From contig NW_023601433.1 in the NCBI RefSeq assembly GCF_014898055.3, forward strand, positions 70,415,683-70,479,682: a DNA stretch of 64,000 nt, read 5' to 3'. This document shows positions 23,260-36,447 of this stretch, in pieces; the stretch's first letter is position 1, and each line of letters begins with the position of its first letter. The notes below the pieces were generated by a model. That model was given only the letters and a program-made list of their open reading frames with translations. It did no database searches and had not been told where the DNA came from. A program made the translations under genes and the position numbers. The stretch is from Talpa occidentalis. Lineage: Eukaryota > Chordata > Mammalia > Eulipotyphla > Talpidae.

Positions 23260-23306
<47 letters not shown>

Positions 23307-23334
23307 AAATAAATCTTTAAAAAAAAAAAAAAAA
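23015..23334 (+). mobile_element. tRNA-derived SINE with an expanded (ATAA)n tail
   Basis: Perfect 14-bp TSD AATCCCATTAAGAG at 23001-23014 and 23335-23348. The head is altered (TCTACCCGGTGGTGCGGCGG) but the B box and body are well kept. The tail has grown into about 12 tandem TAAA units (23262-23310), then AATCTTT and an A-run. Confidence 0.93.
23262..23310. repeat. (TAAA)n microsatellite in a SINE tail
   Basis: About 12 uninterrupted tetranucleotide units grown from the AATAAATAAA of the SINE tail. Likely length-variable between individuals. Confidence 0.9.
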
Positions 23335-23348
23335 AATCCCATTAAGAG

Positions 23349-24512
23349 AAGCAGAGAAATAGAAAAACATCATAAGTGAAAATACAGAAGAGGATTAGGA
23401 CATAATTTAGAAAGCTGAATATTCAAGAAACAGCACCAAATTTCCTTCTAGTCCCAAAAATTGATTGGGTATAATCTAAGTATGTCACACTTAGATTATT
23501 AAAGATTAGTAGACTGCTGGTGTATTTCACAAATAACCAAATTTTAGATAGCTGTTAGCATGAGGACCAACAAGATACAAACTGTCTTCATACAAAGACC
23601 ATTTCCATTCCTTCTCACCTCAGACAGTAGAAATAAAATATGAAAGTCACAGGAAACGGGGGTTTTCTCATAAATAGCTCAGGACTTTGAGGCTCCAACC
23701 TTAAAGGGGATGAAGAGGAGGGATTACAAAGAAGGAAGGCAAGGCTCAAATTTTGAGGAACTGCTTTTGCATGTAAAAAATACAAGACTCTGAATGAATT
23801 TAGAAAATCTTACTAATTGTAAAAAACAAGAAACATAAAATTTAGTTTAGAAGGTGGTAAATTTTGTTGTTGGACCCACATGACAATGTATCAAGCCTTT
23901 GTCAAATTATCATAAAAGAATGCTTTATTCAGAATGTTTTCTGTGCTCGTATATTTCTTCTCTTAACAAAGGAATCTGTTCCTGAAAAGAATGATGGAAA
24001 ATTATATAACATTTTGTGTGTTTGGGCCTGATGGCGCTCTCCTGATAAAGCACAGAAAAGGCACAGCCCTGTTATTTTTAAGTTTGACAATATAGTGTGT
24101 ATCCCTGATTTATACGAGACAATGAAACTTTCTCCTTCTTGGCTCATCAGCCAGACCAAGAACTTGTCAGGCTTTGCAAAAGTTTTTCCATTCACAATGA
24201 CAGACTTGCTTTGAGTGTTATATGAACACATCAATGTGCCAGAAGGGTGATGTATCTTGATCTCACATGGAGCAAGTATGGAAGCTCCATGTTTGGGACT
24301 TTCTCAGTCCTTGCTCTGTGTGTCTCTTAAGCTGACTGGTCCCAATTTGTCTCCCTCACAATAAAATTATAATTATAAATATAACTTTCTTTAACTAATT
24401 GAGTCATGCTAGCAAATTATCACATCTGAAGGGATCATGGGAATGCCTGAACTTATAATCAGCTTGTCAGAAGGGCAGGTAGCATGGACCCTCCTGAGCT
24501 TCAGCTGACATC
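23349..24512. other. Unique non-coding DNA
   Basis: No repeat or gene identified. One 101-codon minus frame (23929-24234) has no recognisable domain. Confidence 0.5.
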
Positions 24513-24526
24513 TAAAGTGAGGACAG

Positions 24527-24789
24527 GTCCTCCCCTGGTGGCGCAGGCGGTTGAGCGCAGCACTGTGAATCTGTCCTGCAGCCTCTGCAGTGCCAGTTCA
24601 ATCCCGGCTGGCCAGCGAGGGTCCCACATAACATGCAACCTCTCCTGTTGCGCCCACTGCTCCGCTCAGCAGTGTATTTCGTCAGTCTGCCTGTTCTGTT
24701 CCCTGCTCTGTCTGGTGAATCCTCTCACCCTCCTGTGCCTCTGGCCTGTACCCCAGTTCTTGTATAAATAAATAGATCTTTAAAAAAAA
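24527..24789 (+). mobile_element. tRNA-derived SINE, intermediate subtype
   Basis: Perfect 14-bp TSD TAAAGTGAGGACAG at 24513-24526 and 24790-24803. It has the GTCAGTCTGCCTGTTCTGTT body of the older subtype but a TGTATAAATAAATAGATCTT tail of the younger one, so it may mark an intermediate lineage. Confidence 0.92.
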
Positions 24790-24803
24790 TAAAGTGAGGA
24801 CAG

Positions 24804-27544
24804 TCTTGTTGGGGACTGTACCCACATGAGGAGTGTGTGCTGACTCTGGACCATTTGCCTCAGAATTGCTTTGTGAGAGTGGAGGTGGCCTGAATAGATG
24901 TGCCAAGCATGAGAGGCAGAAGAAAGGAGTCCTGAAGCAGGAGTGTGCTTGGAGTATATGTCACTAGGAGTCTGCACTGGCTAGACCTGACTAGGGACAC
25001 AGGTTGTGCCAGGCCTGCTTCAGACCCCTCTCCACTTCCTCACTACTCTTCATGGGAGGTCAGCACCCTCATCGTGGTGCTGGAAGCTAGAATTGCAACT
25101 GCACTTCTCCCAGGCTGCCCTCATGTCAACTCTCCCTGTTTCAAAAGTCATGCTTCTGGCAGAAGACATTAAGAACGCAACCTCATCCAGCTGAAGGGAA
25201 CTCTCAGGATTTCAGATCTGTGACTTTCAGTGCCCTGGCGATACTGCTCTGTTCTTTGCAGAACTGCATGTGGCATCATTTACATTCACAAGGATTCTGA
25301 TAGGAGCTATCTTGTTTTTCTAATTTGTAGATTTGCCTGATTATCTCAAGTCCATGACTTCTACCAATGATCTTGTCCAGCCGCCTGCCTTCCTGGTGTT
25401 TTTTTGAAAAAGTGTAGTTTGGCTGTTTCCCAGCTGCCTCTTCTATCAGATGGAAACATCTTCTATCACCCTTGATTACTGAAGGGTAGAAGAAGATAAC
25501 ACTCAGCCTGTCCTAGAAAAGAACAAAAATAAGTATTTGTGATTTTTCACCAGCTGGGAAGAATAATGGAGCAAAGTCTGAAAAGAAAAGATAATGGATT
25601 TTATTTGAGGCTTTTTCCAAGACCCTCAGGGACATGGTGCAGTAGGACTGCCAAATTCTCTAGTAAGAGCACTTGGGTTATTAGACCACTGCGAACAATT
25701 TCTTCCAACACCTCTAGTCCTCACCAGGAGAAGTAACTAGATGACTACAAGTTGTCTTTACCCAATCTAGCAGTACCTTTGCCTGCAGAAAACTCTGCAT
25801 TTTTTTTATCATGGTTTGACTCGGACTAATAAATTATTGCTAATCAGTTGATACAAAAATATTGATAGCCATAATGATTGCAATAAATATATGAATTAGT
25901 TAATTAATGACAAGTGAAAAAATTGTTAAAAGTTTGCTAAACCACTTCCCAAATAGTTGTCAAAGGTCAGAGAAAACAGTACTAATTATGACAGTCCATG
26001 TAAACTACATTATCTTCTTATGTCTCATTCCTAGAAATACAAAGATGAATGCTATTTAAAGTAGTTCATGATTTGTAAGTTTAATTTGGTTTCTACATCT
26101 AAAACAGTGGTCTTAAGCAGGAAACATTAGCTTAAAAGGAGTTATAAGTTACTTCTTACTTACAGTCTGGAAGTAAAGTAAAATAATTTTTAATCTTATA
26201 ATTCATGACTTTTCTACTTCCCATGCATGAAATATCAGTTAATATGTTCTGTGGACTCTTAAAACTCTAGAATAGTTCCAGAAAATACCACAGAAATGAA
26301 ATCTTGGATTGCCTTATTTTTAATCATATAAAATAAACTCTAAGTCAAAAGTGTTATTACAGATAAAGAGGCTCACTAATAATTATAAATAGTTAAATTT
26401 GCCAGGAAAACATATCTAGATATGTATATATTTATTATCATAGTTTCGGCACCTGATAAAATTTTTTTTCAACAGTGAATTTACATAAAACACGAAGTAA
26501 TGACTAAATAGAAATATAAACCAAATTGTATGAATAATATAAACAAAACTATACTAATTTATCAGCAAATACTTCATAAGAGATCTCTAAACTGAACTAC
26601 TTTTATTGTACTTGAAGAGAAACAATGAACAAATAGGAGAGGGAGTTTCTTCAGACTGAATAATTAAAATTAGCCAGGTCTTAGAATAGCAGCATGGATA
26701 GCACCATGTTTGTGAACACCGCCCAGCCCTCTGTCTCCTGTTCCTTATGTAATGCCATTCATGGAGCAGCAGAAATCATTACACGGCTATTAACTTTGGA
26801 CCCCTTTCAATAGAATTTGGTTATCTCATTAAAAGCTGGGGCCTGGAGGCAGGCGTGTGGACATCAGTGTGTGTGTGTGTGTGTGTGTGTTTTAATTTTA
26901 CATGTTTTTGAAAAGAATCTCAGCAGTAATCTGTAAATTTATATTGAGATACATAGAAGATCACTCTTTTTTAATTTCCTCTAACTTACAATTTTACCTC
27001 TTTATGTGAAATCTGTTTCTCTTTCTGCTTGATTTATGTGAGCAAGATATATTAAAACAGATCCTACCAATAAGCAATTTGAAATGTTCAAAGACCATAT
27101 GAAAACAAAGAGAATATTCTCAAAGAAAAATTGGTCCTTCTTGGTAACTGGTCGGCTGTGACTTCCCTGCAAACGTGCAAAGGAGTTTGGTCCCTCAAAT
27201 CCTGGACACTTCCTCCTGGCAGACCTGCGGCGTCACCCGCCCAAGGGCTTGCTCGAGTGGTTGATGCCCTCGTTTCAGATTGAAAAGTACATACATCTGG
27301 CACTGTTATGCCTGACTGGTGCTAGCTTGTGGCGTATGAACAGCTGAGGAGTAAATTTAGGGACATTATTAACCAAAATGTGCCACTCTGTTTCACTCGC
27401 TTAAAATAACAGCTCTTGTTTGTCTAAAAGGTAGTCATTTTAGTATTCTTGCTATTTATTTCCTACAGTTACCAGTAAAGGTATAACCAGATAATTCCTA
27501 AAACAGTTATTTGTAATATTTTCTAGCAAACTGAAAAAATAAAT
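24804..27544. other. Unique AT-rich DNA with a possible conserved block
   Basis: No gene seen. Holds a (GT)n tract and, at about 26690-26860, a block with homeodomain-like TAAT words and no repeat character. Confidence 0.45.
26867..26891. repeat. (GT)n microsatellite
   Basis: About 12 GT units following CATCA, then a T/A-rich stretch. Confidence 0.9.
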
Positions 27545-27559
27545 TCAGAAATTTTAAAT

Positions 27560-28655
27560 GAATATTTTTTTTATTATTTCTGTCTCTATTTGAGATAAGT
27601 GGTTTACCTGGTTGTATGATTCAGGGGAACAGGTTCACACACCTCAGATGTGCAACACCACACCCCACCCACCCCACAGCACCCACATCCCTCTATGGTA
27701 TGCCATTGGCCCCCTCCCCACTGTGTTCCCATCCTCAGTCCCTCTAGTGGCCTCAATTCTGCAGTCATTTCTAGACTTTGTTTTGGTTTAGTTCTGTCAG
27801 TTCTTTTGTTTCTCTATATTCCATACGTGAATGAAATCATCTGGTATTTGTCTTTCTCTCTCAGACTTCTTTCATTTAGCATAAGCCCCTCCAGTTCCAG
27901 CCTTGTTATTGCAAATGGCAGAAGTTCATCTTTTTTTTTTATAGCTGACCAGTATTTCATCATGTTTATACAACACATTTTCTTAATCTAGTCATCTATC
28001 CTGGGCATGTAGTTGTTGCCATAACTTGGCTGTTGTAAATAGAGCTGTGGTAACAGGAGTGCATATATTTCTTCAAATTAGTGTTTTTACAATCTTTGCA
28101 TAAATGCCAAGGAGTGGACTTACTGGATCCACTAATATTAGTAATGCATTACTAATAGTAATGTTAAATTATCAATTTTAATATTTGGAGAAACCTGCAC
28201 ACTGCTTTCCATAGGGAGTGGACCATTCTTACATTTCTAGCAACAGTGTAAAAGGGTTCCTTTCTCCCCACACCCACATTTGTCATTTCTGGTTTGTTAT
28301 TGTTATTTGTTTGTTTGTTTTATATTGGCCATTCTCACTGGAGGGAGGTGGTATCTCATTGTGATCTTGATTTGCATTTCCCTGATGTTAAATGATACTG
28401 AACATTTTTTCATGTGCCTGTTGGCCATTTGTATATCTTCTTTGGAGAAGTATCTACTTAACTCTTCTGCCCATTTTTTGATTGGGTTCTTTATTCTCTT
28501 TCTATTGAGTTGTATGAGTTCTTTGTGGATCCTGGAATATCAGCCCCTTGTCAGATGCATGGCATGCAAGTATTTTCTCCCATTCAGCAGTGTGTCTTTT
28601 TTTGTTTTACTGATAGTATCTTTGGCTGGGCAGAGATTTGGTTTAAAAGATATAT
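27560..28655 (-). mobile_element. 5'-truncated L1, ORF2 C-terminus and 3' UTR
   Basis: Begins at a T-run (the A-tail on the minus strand). Through the window it then shows antisense ORF2 text: TTCATTTAGCATAAGCCCCT, GTAAATAGAGCTGTGG, GGTATCTCATTGTGATCTTG, and CTTTGTGGATCCTGGAATAT. About 1.1 kb remains of a 6-kb element. It carries stops and a repeated ACTAATA segment near 28130-28160. The + strand frames here (up to 134 codons) are shadows of this L1. Confidence 0.9.
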
Positions 28656-30679
28656 ACAGATATTTGAATTTGAAGAAGAATTAAGTCATTTTTGTGCTAT
28701 AATTTGATGATGCAAAATAAAAGCCTTCTAACTGATATTTTAAAGATCTTGTACAAGCAGATACTTTCCTACATGTTACAGGGATATAAAGAGGCACAAA
28801 ACATAGCTTGTGCTTCTAAAGGCAGTATAATCCAGAAAAAGAATGATCAGGTTTGTGGTAAGGTTAAGGTAGGAGGAATGGAAAGAAGACAATGGATATA
28901 AGAAATAGCCAATAGGCTGAGTCTGAAGGACTTGAGGACTCCTTGGGTATGGAAGAAGCCATGAGTAATCATTAGCTTACATAGCAGGTAACTGGGGCTC
29001 CTTCACAAAACAAGGACCAAGTAAGATAATCAAATTTGGGGGGAAACATGCTGTTTGTGCTTTGACTGTTAATGGCTTTAATTTCCCCCACCCAAGTGAA
29101 ATACCAAAATTGTGGAGAAAAGGAAGACTTGCCTATAGTTGCTGATTTTAGTAAGGATTGAGAAAAAGACTGATTTGTTAACTCTTCAGTCACCCAGCTG
29201 GAGGGAAAAAGAAAGAAGCTGATTTCCTCCCTCCACCCCCGACTTTAACCCTCTCATTCCAGAACAGACAGTGTCAAGATGGGGATGCTGGGTGAGGAAA
29301 GGGGATAGTATCAGCTACTGTAGCTTCAGGAAGAGCCATTGAACAGAATTTGAACATTGATGTATATAGTCTTGATTATGTTGGAACATATCATGCTAAA
29401 TATGTGATCAGCTAATTTGGGGTTGAAAGTATCTTTCTCTGAGCTTTGTCTTAGAAGAAATTATTTTAACTGAGTACTTAACTACAGAAATAATTGAAAA
29501 TGAGATTTCAAATCAATGAAGTGGGATGTGGTTCACATGATCAAATCCTTCCAATGTGGCTTACATAGTGCATGGAATCCTATGACCATAAAGGTAAGCT
29601 TTATTCTGCATTTGGATGAAAAACTTAGGGGGCTGTGTCAGTTTTCAACTACTAGCTACTAAACAACGAGGATTAATTACATCCTATTAAATTTGTCTCT
29701 ACAGAGCTCAACCCAGAATTAAGGACTTATAGGCATCTGTTGATAAATAAGAAAGTTTAATAAATCAATTAACATCATAAAAGTTTTTAATTTCAAGCTG
29801 AGATTTGAATAAATGTGGCAAATCATCAGGATAATAGTTAGTATTTAGCTATCCTACTAATTCAGAACGTTGTTCACCTATAATCATTGAGAGTATAAAA
29901 TACAGAGGTATGAATTGTGGAGCGGAAAAGACCAGGAAACTAAATTATTGTTCGTACTCAAAATTTTGGTTTCTGCATTCACATGTTTCATCCTTTTATC
30001 TATGTACTCAGTTTCAAAGTATGAACTGAGGGCACTCAGATGTTCTAAATTTCCCTCAAATGCCTTCATCCCTTACTTTTAGATGCAGCTAGTGCCAGGG
30101 ACTGATGGATTTCAAATGAGATCAAAAGTCGTGATGACATTTCTCTTGCTCCCCTCTCCAGACCCAAGCAAAAGGAAAATGACTGAAATGTGAGGCCTTG
30201 AAGTTTGAGGCTGCAGCCAGATTGCTGTGTTGACACTACCCTGCCTTGCTGGGAGATGAATTTGGCCCAGCATTTCCACACTGGCAGGTATAAGAAGAGG
30301 CATTTTTTAAAATGTTATGGTGTATTTTTATCACCACCTAGAATGCAAATTAACATTTTATTTTGAGGATTTTTTTGTCTGTGCATGCTTTGACAACAGA
30401 GAGCTTAATTTGTGCAAATGATGATCCAGAATGATAAGTAAATTTACTCAATTAGAAATGTATCCAAGATTATGCCATTTTCATCTTATGAACTCTGTCA
30501 GAGAACCATGAAATGTATACTTTAAAAAAGTTTATAATTGTAGTCTTCCTGATGAGGCTGCCTCTCATCAGAAAACATAAAAGTAGTAAAGGAAATCAAA
30601 ATTTTAATACTGGGCATAGTTACATTCTTTTCACTCTAAATAGTGGTGGGGATCATAGGAGGAGTAGTTCTAGCACTAG
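28656..30679. other. Unique non-coding DNA
   Basis: No repeat family assigned. Only short open frames. Confidence 0.5.
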
Positions 30680-30830
30680 TCCCTGAGTGCTTGCTGTGGG
30701 CAACACCACTGAAAACACTGTATATCTGCTCATCTTATCTTGCATCAATACTGCGGAATACGCACTGTTATAACCACTGCTTTACTGAAGCACAAGATCC
30801 CATAACTTGGAAGTAGCAGAACAAAACACT
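30680..30830 (-). mobile_element. Possible MIR or L2 fragment
   Basis: ATACTGCGGAATACGCACTG through AACTTGGAAGTAGCAGAAC resembles the reverse MIR core (counts of bases per gap agree loosely). Low similarity. Confidence 0.35.
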
Positions 30831-32079
30831 GTCCCTCAACATTAACAATGTGAGACTCTCTTGCCCTTTCTCCAGTACACCAAGCTTTTAGACTTCAAAA
30901 TAGGAGTGTCAGAAGTCTGCAGCCCTCCTTAGTGGTGTAGTTTGAGTCCAGAGATTAAATTCAGTTGATATCTTTCAGTCTAAAGTCCTCCTACAATAAT
31001 GTGGAGATTAAGTAGCAAAGTCTAGAATTTAAACTTTTACCAGAAATTGCTGAGAATTCAGACACTTACATTTTACTCCTCCACTTCCTTTTAAATATTG
31101 AAAAGCAATATAAATCCACTTTAAATCATCAATTGTTTCTTTGGGAAATGAAAAATGCTCCCCGGAGGCTATTCCCTTCTTCTAGAATGTGAATGATAGT
31201 ATCAAGGGAGACCCTTAGCATTAAAATGCACTGGGCACCATTACAGGCTTTCCTGTGTAATAAATTGTGCTAATTTATATGCCACTAATGGAGAGCTAGG
31301 GACAAAGCTGAGCACATTAATGGAAATATGGCTCCAATAATTAAGGCACTTTGTGGTTAGCAGCTGCTCCTATCTAGCTCTCAATGGATATTTACATACA
31401 GTCAGGACTTGAAAAAATGAGACTGGCCACTAGCCAGCAAACTAGACCCAGAGACATCGATCCCATGCGTCTGGGCTTATTCTTACAGCTCTGTTGAGTG
31501 GCAGCCTGACTTGGAAGAGTAGTGCAAGAAATAAAACTGGAGTTGCAGATCCCATAGCCTGATGCCAACCCTCTTTCTCCCATATCAAAAGCTCTAGGTA
31601 CACATGAGCACTAGAGCCCCCCTAGGTTTGGGCCAGTTTCTGCCCTGAGATCACAAAGGACTGATTAGTGATCACCTCGCAATAAGCAATAGGACATCAA
31701 CTAATGTCCACATTGGTCATTTGAGTCTAGTCTGCTTGCATTAAGAAATATTTTATGAAGAGGTGGATATGGATAATAAAAGAGCAACAACAAAGCCAAA
31801 AATCTGCGTTATTTTCATTTGTAGTTTTGTTTTTTTTTACCTGCAAGAAGGAAAATTCTATCCCACCATTCATTAATATGGACTTAGTTAATAGAGACCA
31901 CAAAATTACCTTAAAACACTACCTGGAATAAATAAAAGATATAACTAAATAAACAAATGCTCTAAATTTAATTAACGCCATCACCATTAATCCATCAAGA
32001 TCAAGTTAAACTACAGCCAAGAATAATGATTGCAATTCCCAGATTTTATACACCTTAGTCATTTTACTCTTTCTCATCT
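30831..32079. other. Unique DNA, candidate conserved block at 31150-31380
   Basis: A TAAT-rich, repeat-free stretch with balanced composition. No gene evidence. Confidence 0.4.
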
Positions 32080-32225
32080 ATGATCTGATTTTATCCTTTC
32101 AGCAACATGGTAAATCTGAAGCGGCAGAAACTACTTTTGCTTCCATGTTTCAGATAACAAGACTGAGACACGAAGAGGTCTGGTGAGTTGCTCAAGGTCA
32201 GGTGAGCAGCCGCTGAAAAACCTGA
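32080..32225 (-). mobile_element. MIR fragment
   Basis: TTTCAGATAACAAGACTGAG and GAGTTGCTCAAGGTCAGGTG match the reverse of the MIR core (the CAGATGAGGAAACTGAGGC and TTGCCCAAGGTCAC region). Ancient mammalian SINE. Confidence 0.75.
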
Positions 32226-34700
32226 GTCTGGGAGGGGGTCTTTTAAAACCAAGGTCAGTCTCCTTTCCCATTCACCAAGCTGTTTCAGAATTTAACTTTA
32301 GGTTTTGCCATGTCAAGACTATATTCCTGCTATTTGAAAAAGTCACTGAAAAACCGTGCGTAATGATGTTTCATCAAATGCACTGTGATCTTCAGAATTC
32401 ATTCAACTCCTTCTGAACTTGGTGTAGAAATAAGCAATGCTGACCTTGAATTTCTCTTCCTGGAATGTTCACTGGAAGCAAGATTGTGGGTCTGGTGCTC
32501 AGATTTTCTGAGAAGAGCCTAGTGCTTCTCATGTTCTTGTTCTGCCTCATATTTACAATCTACCCAGGCTTTTGTAATAAAAATTCTCAAAATCATGACT
32601 CTGAACCTTCAAAGAGGTATTGTCTTTCTTCTTCATCAGTGATTAATGATCCACATGAGCTTGCCTTTGGCTTTTCTTATTTTTTGATGCTTCATATTTT
32701 ATGGTGCACAAAACCTTGAGTAATACAGACCTATCCAAGGAAAAATTACTGGCCATTCATTTCCTGGCCATCTATAAATCTTCTTCATCTTCCCAGTTGC
32801 TTTTTTGTTTACCCCTAAATGTGTTTTCTGTTCTCTTTCTAACAAACATTTTTCACCCCTTTGGCTCTTGGTCTTACTGGCCAAATCTCAGCTTAGTAAC
32901 TGTTGCTCACCAAAACTTTCCAGACCTAGTATAATAAATGATTAAAGAACTATTTTTGGGTCAGAGAACCTATTTGGCATTTGCATGGATATATTCTTTG
33001 GGAGACATTTTGCCGAGATGATGGTGGCATAAATATTGAGTAAGATTAAGAATCTTAAGAATAAGAATCTTGAGAAAGAGGAGTCTAAGGTTTTGTATAA
33101 TTTAACTGTGGTCCTATAGCCACAGGAAGATACCTCTGAGCCCTGGTGCCACAACTGTTAGGCTTCTGCGGCCTTCCTGTCCGCTCATGCCAGGCTGTCT
33201 GGCTGCAGTTCTCCACCCATCAAAGATGCAGCATCTGTACACAGATGGGGTGTTTCTTCTTGTCATGAATAAGAATAGATGACCAAGGACTGACTCCCAA
33301 AAGAATGTGTTATTTGATATCATACAGTGAGGTCACGCTCATTGACAAAGAAATGTGCATGTGAAGCCCTTGGTGCCAAGAGCTTGGCCCATGACAGAAG
33401 ATGAGGCCAATGGTCTGCAAAGAATGTCTTGCTTAAGAGGAAGAAGAATTAGAAAAGTGCTTCTTAGAATGCAAATGACATGGATGGACAGTGTGACTTT
33501 ATCTTGAAGGGCTCTTTTCCACTTATAAATACTCCGCATAGGAGATGTTGCCAACTTAATTTGCCTGGTAATAGGAACAAACTCCACCATATTAATCATT
33601 TAGCGTAATTTAAATCGGAATAAGTTATTGTCATATTGAGCACAATTTTATCAAACATCTAATTTAATCTCTCCAAGTAAAAATGTGTCCTGATATCTCC
33701 TTGTCAGGAGCAAACTAACTCTGTGGAAAGGAATGCTGGGGCCTGGGTTGACCCCTCAGTCAGATAAATAAGGCTGGTGGAAATCAAAGGGCGAAAGTAA
33801 AACTCTTGTCTTTGACAGCACAAACTCAGCAGCTGTGAACGCAACTTCATCTGCGTTATAGAGGTGAGTTTCTTCCGATTCGGTGACCTTAGAAATGTTC
33901 CTCTAGAACCTAAGACAAAAGGAAACAGACTCAAGCACAACCTAGATAATTTGCCCAGGAAGGGAACAGAGAGAATAGAAGGAAAATCATTAAGAAAATA
34001 TGATGAGTGACATGACTATGTTCACTGCCTTGATTTATATACTGATTCCTTACATATGCCTGATAAATTAAGTTCAAATGGAGCACAGAAAACCAATTCC
34101 TTCAGCAGAGCCTTATCATATAGCATCATTGTAAAGTGCTTGCTGTCACTGGAAAGGAAAAATATGCTCCATTGAAATACATTTCTGAATATCTCAAAAA
34201 AAATACTTTCCTATTAGGGAGAATTTGTTTCTCAAACAGAAAATCAAACGTGCCTTTACAGAAGCTCATTCTCTTTTCATCTAAGGACAGGCAATCATGT
34301 TGTATTTATTTTGCCAAGTTTCTCTTCCACAGGTTTCCAGGATGCCAATTTTAAAATGTCTATTTTTCTGCAGCTCACAAAAATAGAAACCATTTCACTT
34401 CTGGTACAAAGTCTCAATATAAGACATTGTATATGCAGTAATTTATATTTCTTTTGATAGATTAAAATTTATATTTAGAGATGCCTTTTAAAAAATCTTG
34501 AATATCACTCAACCGGCAGTGTTCTATAGACCTTTATTCTTATATAATTATACTTCTACATATAATTCTATATAATCAACTATGTACTTTTCTATACAAA
34601 AATAAAATACCTAAAATATAATATATAAAATAAAACTGTATATAATTCTATATAATCCATATAATTAACTTTCCCAGGCACCTTTTCCGAAAGTGTTTTT
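32226..34700. other. Unique non-coding DNA with an AT-rich block at 34540-34670
   Basis: Short frames only. The AT-rich block holds TATAATTCTATATAATC twice, about 80 bp apart. Confidence 0.45.
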
Positions 34701-34709
34701 TCAGGAGTA

Positions 34710-34875
34710 TTTTATGAGATCAATCTATTGTTTCTTTCTGGTTTGAAAAATTCTGGGCTTTAGTCACTCACCGGATTGACAGGACTTTCTCCAAATAAAC
34801 TGGCAATTTAATACATGGTTCTAAGGGTTACTGGGATCATGAAAAGAAGAAATTGCTTTGTGAAGCAAGGTAAGC
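34710..34875 (+). repeat. Diverged repeat pair, copy 1
   Basis: Shares GGATTGACAGGA, CTTTCTCCAAA, ATTGCTTTGTGAAGCAA-like text and the order of blocks with 36285-36447. See the findings. Confidence 0.7.
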
Positions 34876-35149
34876 TATTCCAGGTAGCCCCAGCTTTCTT
34901 GCCCCCAGTTCTCTGCCATCATAGCATCAGAGGCTGTTGCTGAAGCAGCAGGCACAGTGCAGCGTTGAACCTGGAGCACAGGACTCCCCAAGGGAATGTG
35001 ATGGCAGGCTCTGCTCCCCGCTTGTCAGGGTCCTGGAAAACCCCACCTGGGTAGAAAAGAGAGGCCAAGTCACTTTTAGAACTGAAATTTAGAACTGAAA
35101 TTTATACTAGTGCGTAAGATTAATAAAAATACTGTTACATTCACCACCT

Positions 35150-35210
35150 AATCCTAGTACCTTGAGAAGTGCCTGGCACAGAGTAGATACCAGAGTATTT
35201 AGTGATTAAA
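35150..35210 (+). mobile_element. MIR/L2 tail fragment
   Basis: AAGTGCCTGGCACAGAGTAG matches the shared 3' text of MIR and L2 (AGTGCCTGGCACATAGTAGG). Confidence 0.55.
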
Positions 35211-36284
35211 GAGGAAGGATGAAAAAGATGGAGGAAGACAGGGAGGCAGGGAGGTAGAGTCACATTTTCTGGGTTGACAATTGCAATTACTACTATTGCT
35301 TGAAGAACCTTTGCTGATGAAAAGAATGTAATGAGAAGGAAGGAAGAAGTTAGGGTGTTTATCACTGTGGCCACAGTATTTCAATGAAGTCTCAGGGTGG
35401 ACTTTGGGGATGATCTGAAATGAAAACCATGATGAGCAGACACCAGGCCTCAATCTCTTCTACTCTTTTGTTCTCAGAGAATCAAGGTGGTAGGTCACAA
35501 CTAGGTGCCAAAAGCCCCAGTTCAGATGACCTTGTAGTGCCTGAGCTGAAAAGCAGTAGTTAGAAAAACAATCTTATTAACACCTCTGTATTTTTTACTT
35601 AAATCAGTCACTCTGAACAGTCTGTGCTCAGGTTTATAGCAAATTAAAAACACAAACACAAGACAAATCCTAGAATAGAATAAGTGAAGCTGACTTACTG
35701 ATTCATCTGCTGTTTTCATTGCCTGAATTGGATGATGATGTCCTTTCTAGGGAAGAGAATCCTTTTAATCCAAAAGATCAGTAAGAACTATAAGACTTGT
35801 GCATGAGTAACTGAAACAGAGGTGTAAAGGATGAGGAGCCCTAAGAGAGACCCCCTGGGAGGGCCTGTGGACTGTGATTACTGTAAGTGAACATTGCCTA
35901 GATAAAGGTCCTTTAAGCCAGACGTGGTGCATAGAGTTTTAGTACTTCATCCTGGCCCTTTCAGAAGCAGCCAGATTGTCAGGTTGACCTTATCATTCTC
36001 TCCTGTTGAATGGCAGGTGTGATGGAATCAGCAAAAAGTGACAGAAACTGGTTTAAAACTCCTGATGTTTCAGATTCTCTATGTTTCCCAGCAAGTCAGA
36101 TATAGCCATAAGATTCTTGAATCTGAACACAGCCATTATCAGCATGATACCCCATGCAAGGAAAATAAGCCCCAAACTGTGCAATCCTCTTCATCTTTGC
36201 TTGAGAACAGGCATCTAAAGCTGGGATGGGAAGAGGCACAGAGGAGAGGGAGGCCAAATCATCCCCAAATCCCAGCCAGTGTAT

Positions 36285-36447
36285 TTGAAGACCATCTATT
36301 ATTTCCTTCTGACCTGAAAAAATTCCATGTTTTAGTCACCAGATTGACAGGAACTTTCTCCAAAAAGAGGTAGCAAATTTAACCAACAGTGGTAAAGGTT
36401 ATTGGGATAATAAAAAGAGGGAAGGCAAGATTGCTTTGTAAAACAAA
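36285..36447 (+). repeat. Diverged repeat pair, copy 2
   Basis: Direct-orientation partner of 34710-34875, with about 70 percent identity by eye over 160 bp: CAGATTGACAGGAACTTTCT, then GGTTATTGGGATAATAAAAA. Could be an old local duplication or two copies of an unnamed interspersed repeat. Confidence 0.7.

Noticed and set aside
28280..28684. 134-codon + strand frame with many hydrophobic residues (membrane-protein-like)
   Set aside because: It is the antisense of L1 ORF2; the hydrophobic look comes from T-rich complement of A-rich L1.
30905..30960. Possible decayed SINE head (CCCTCCTTAGTGGTGTAG)
   Set aside because: Only about 20 bp match and there is no B box, body or tail.
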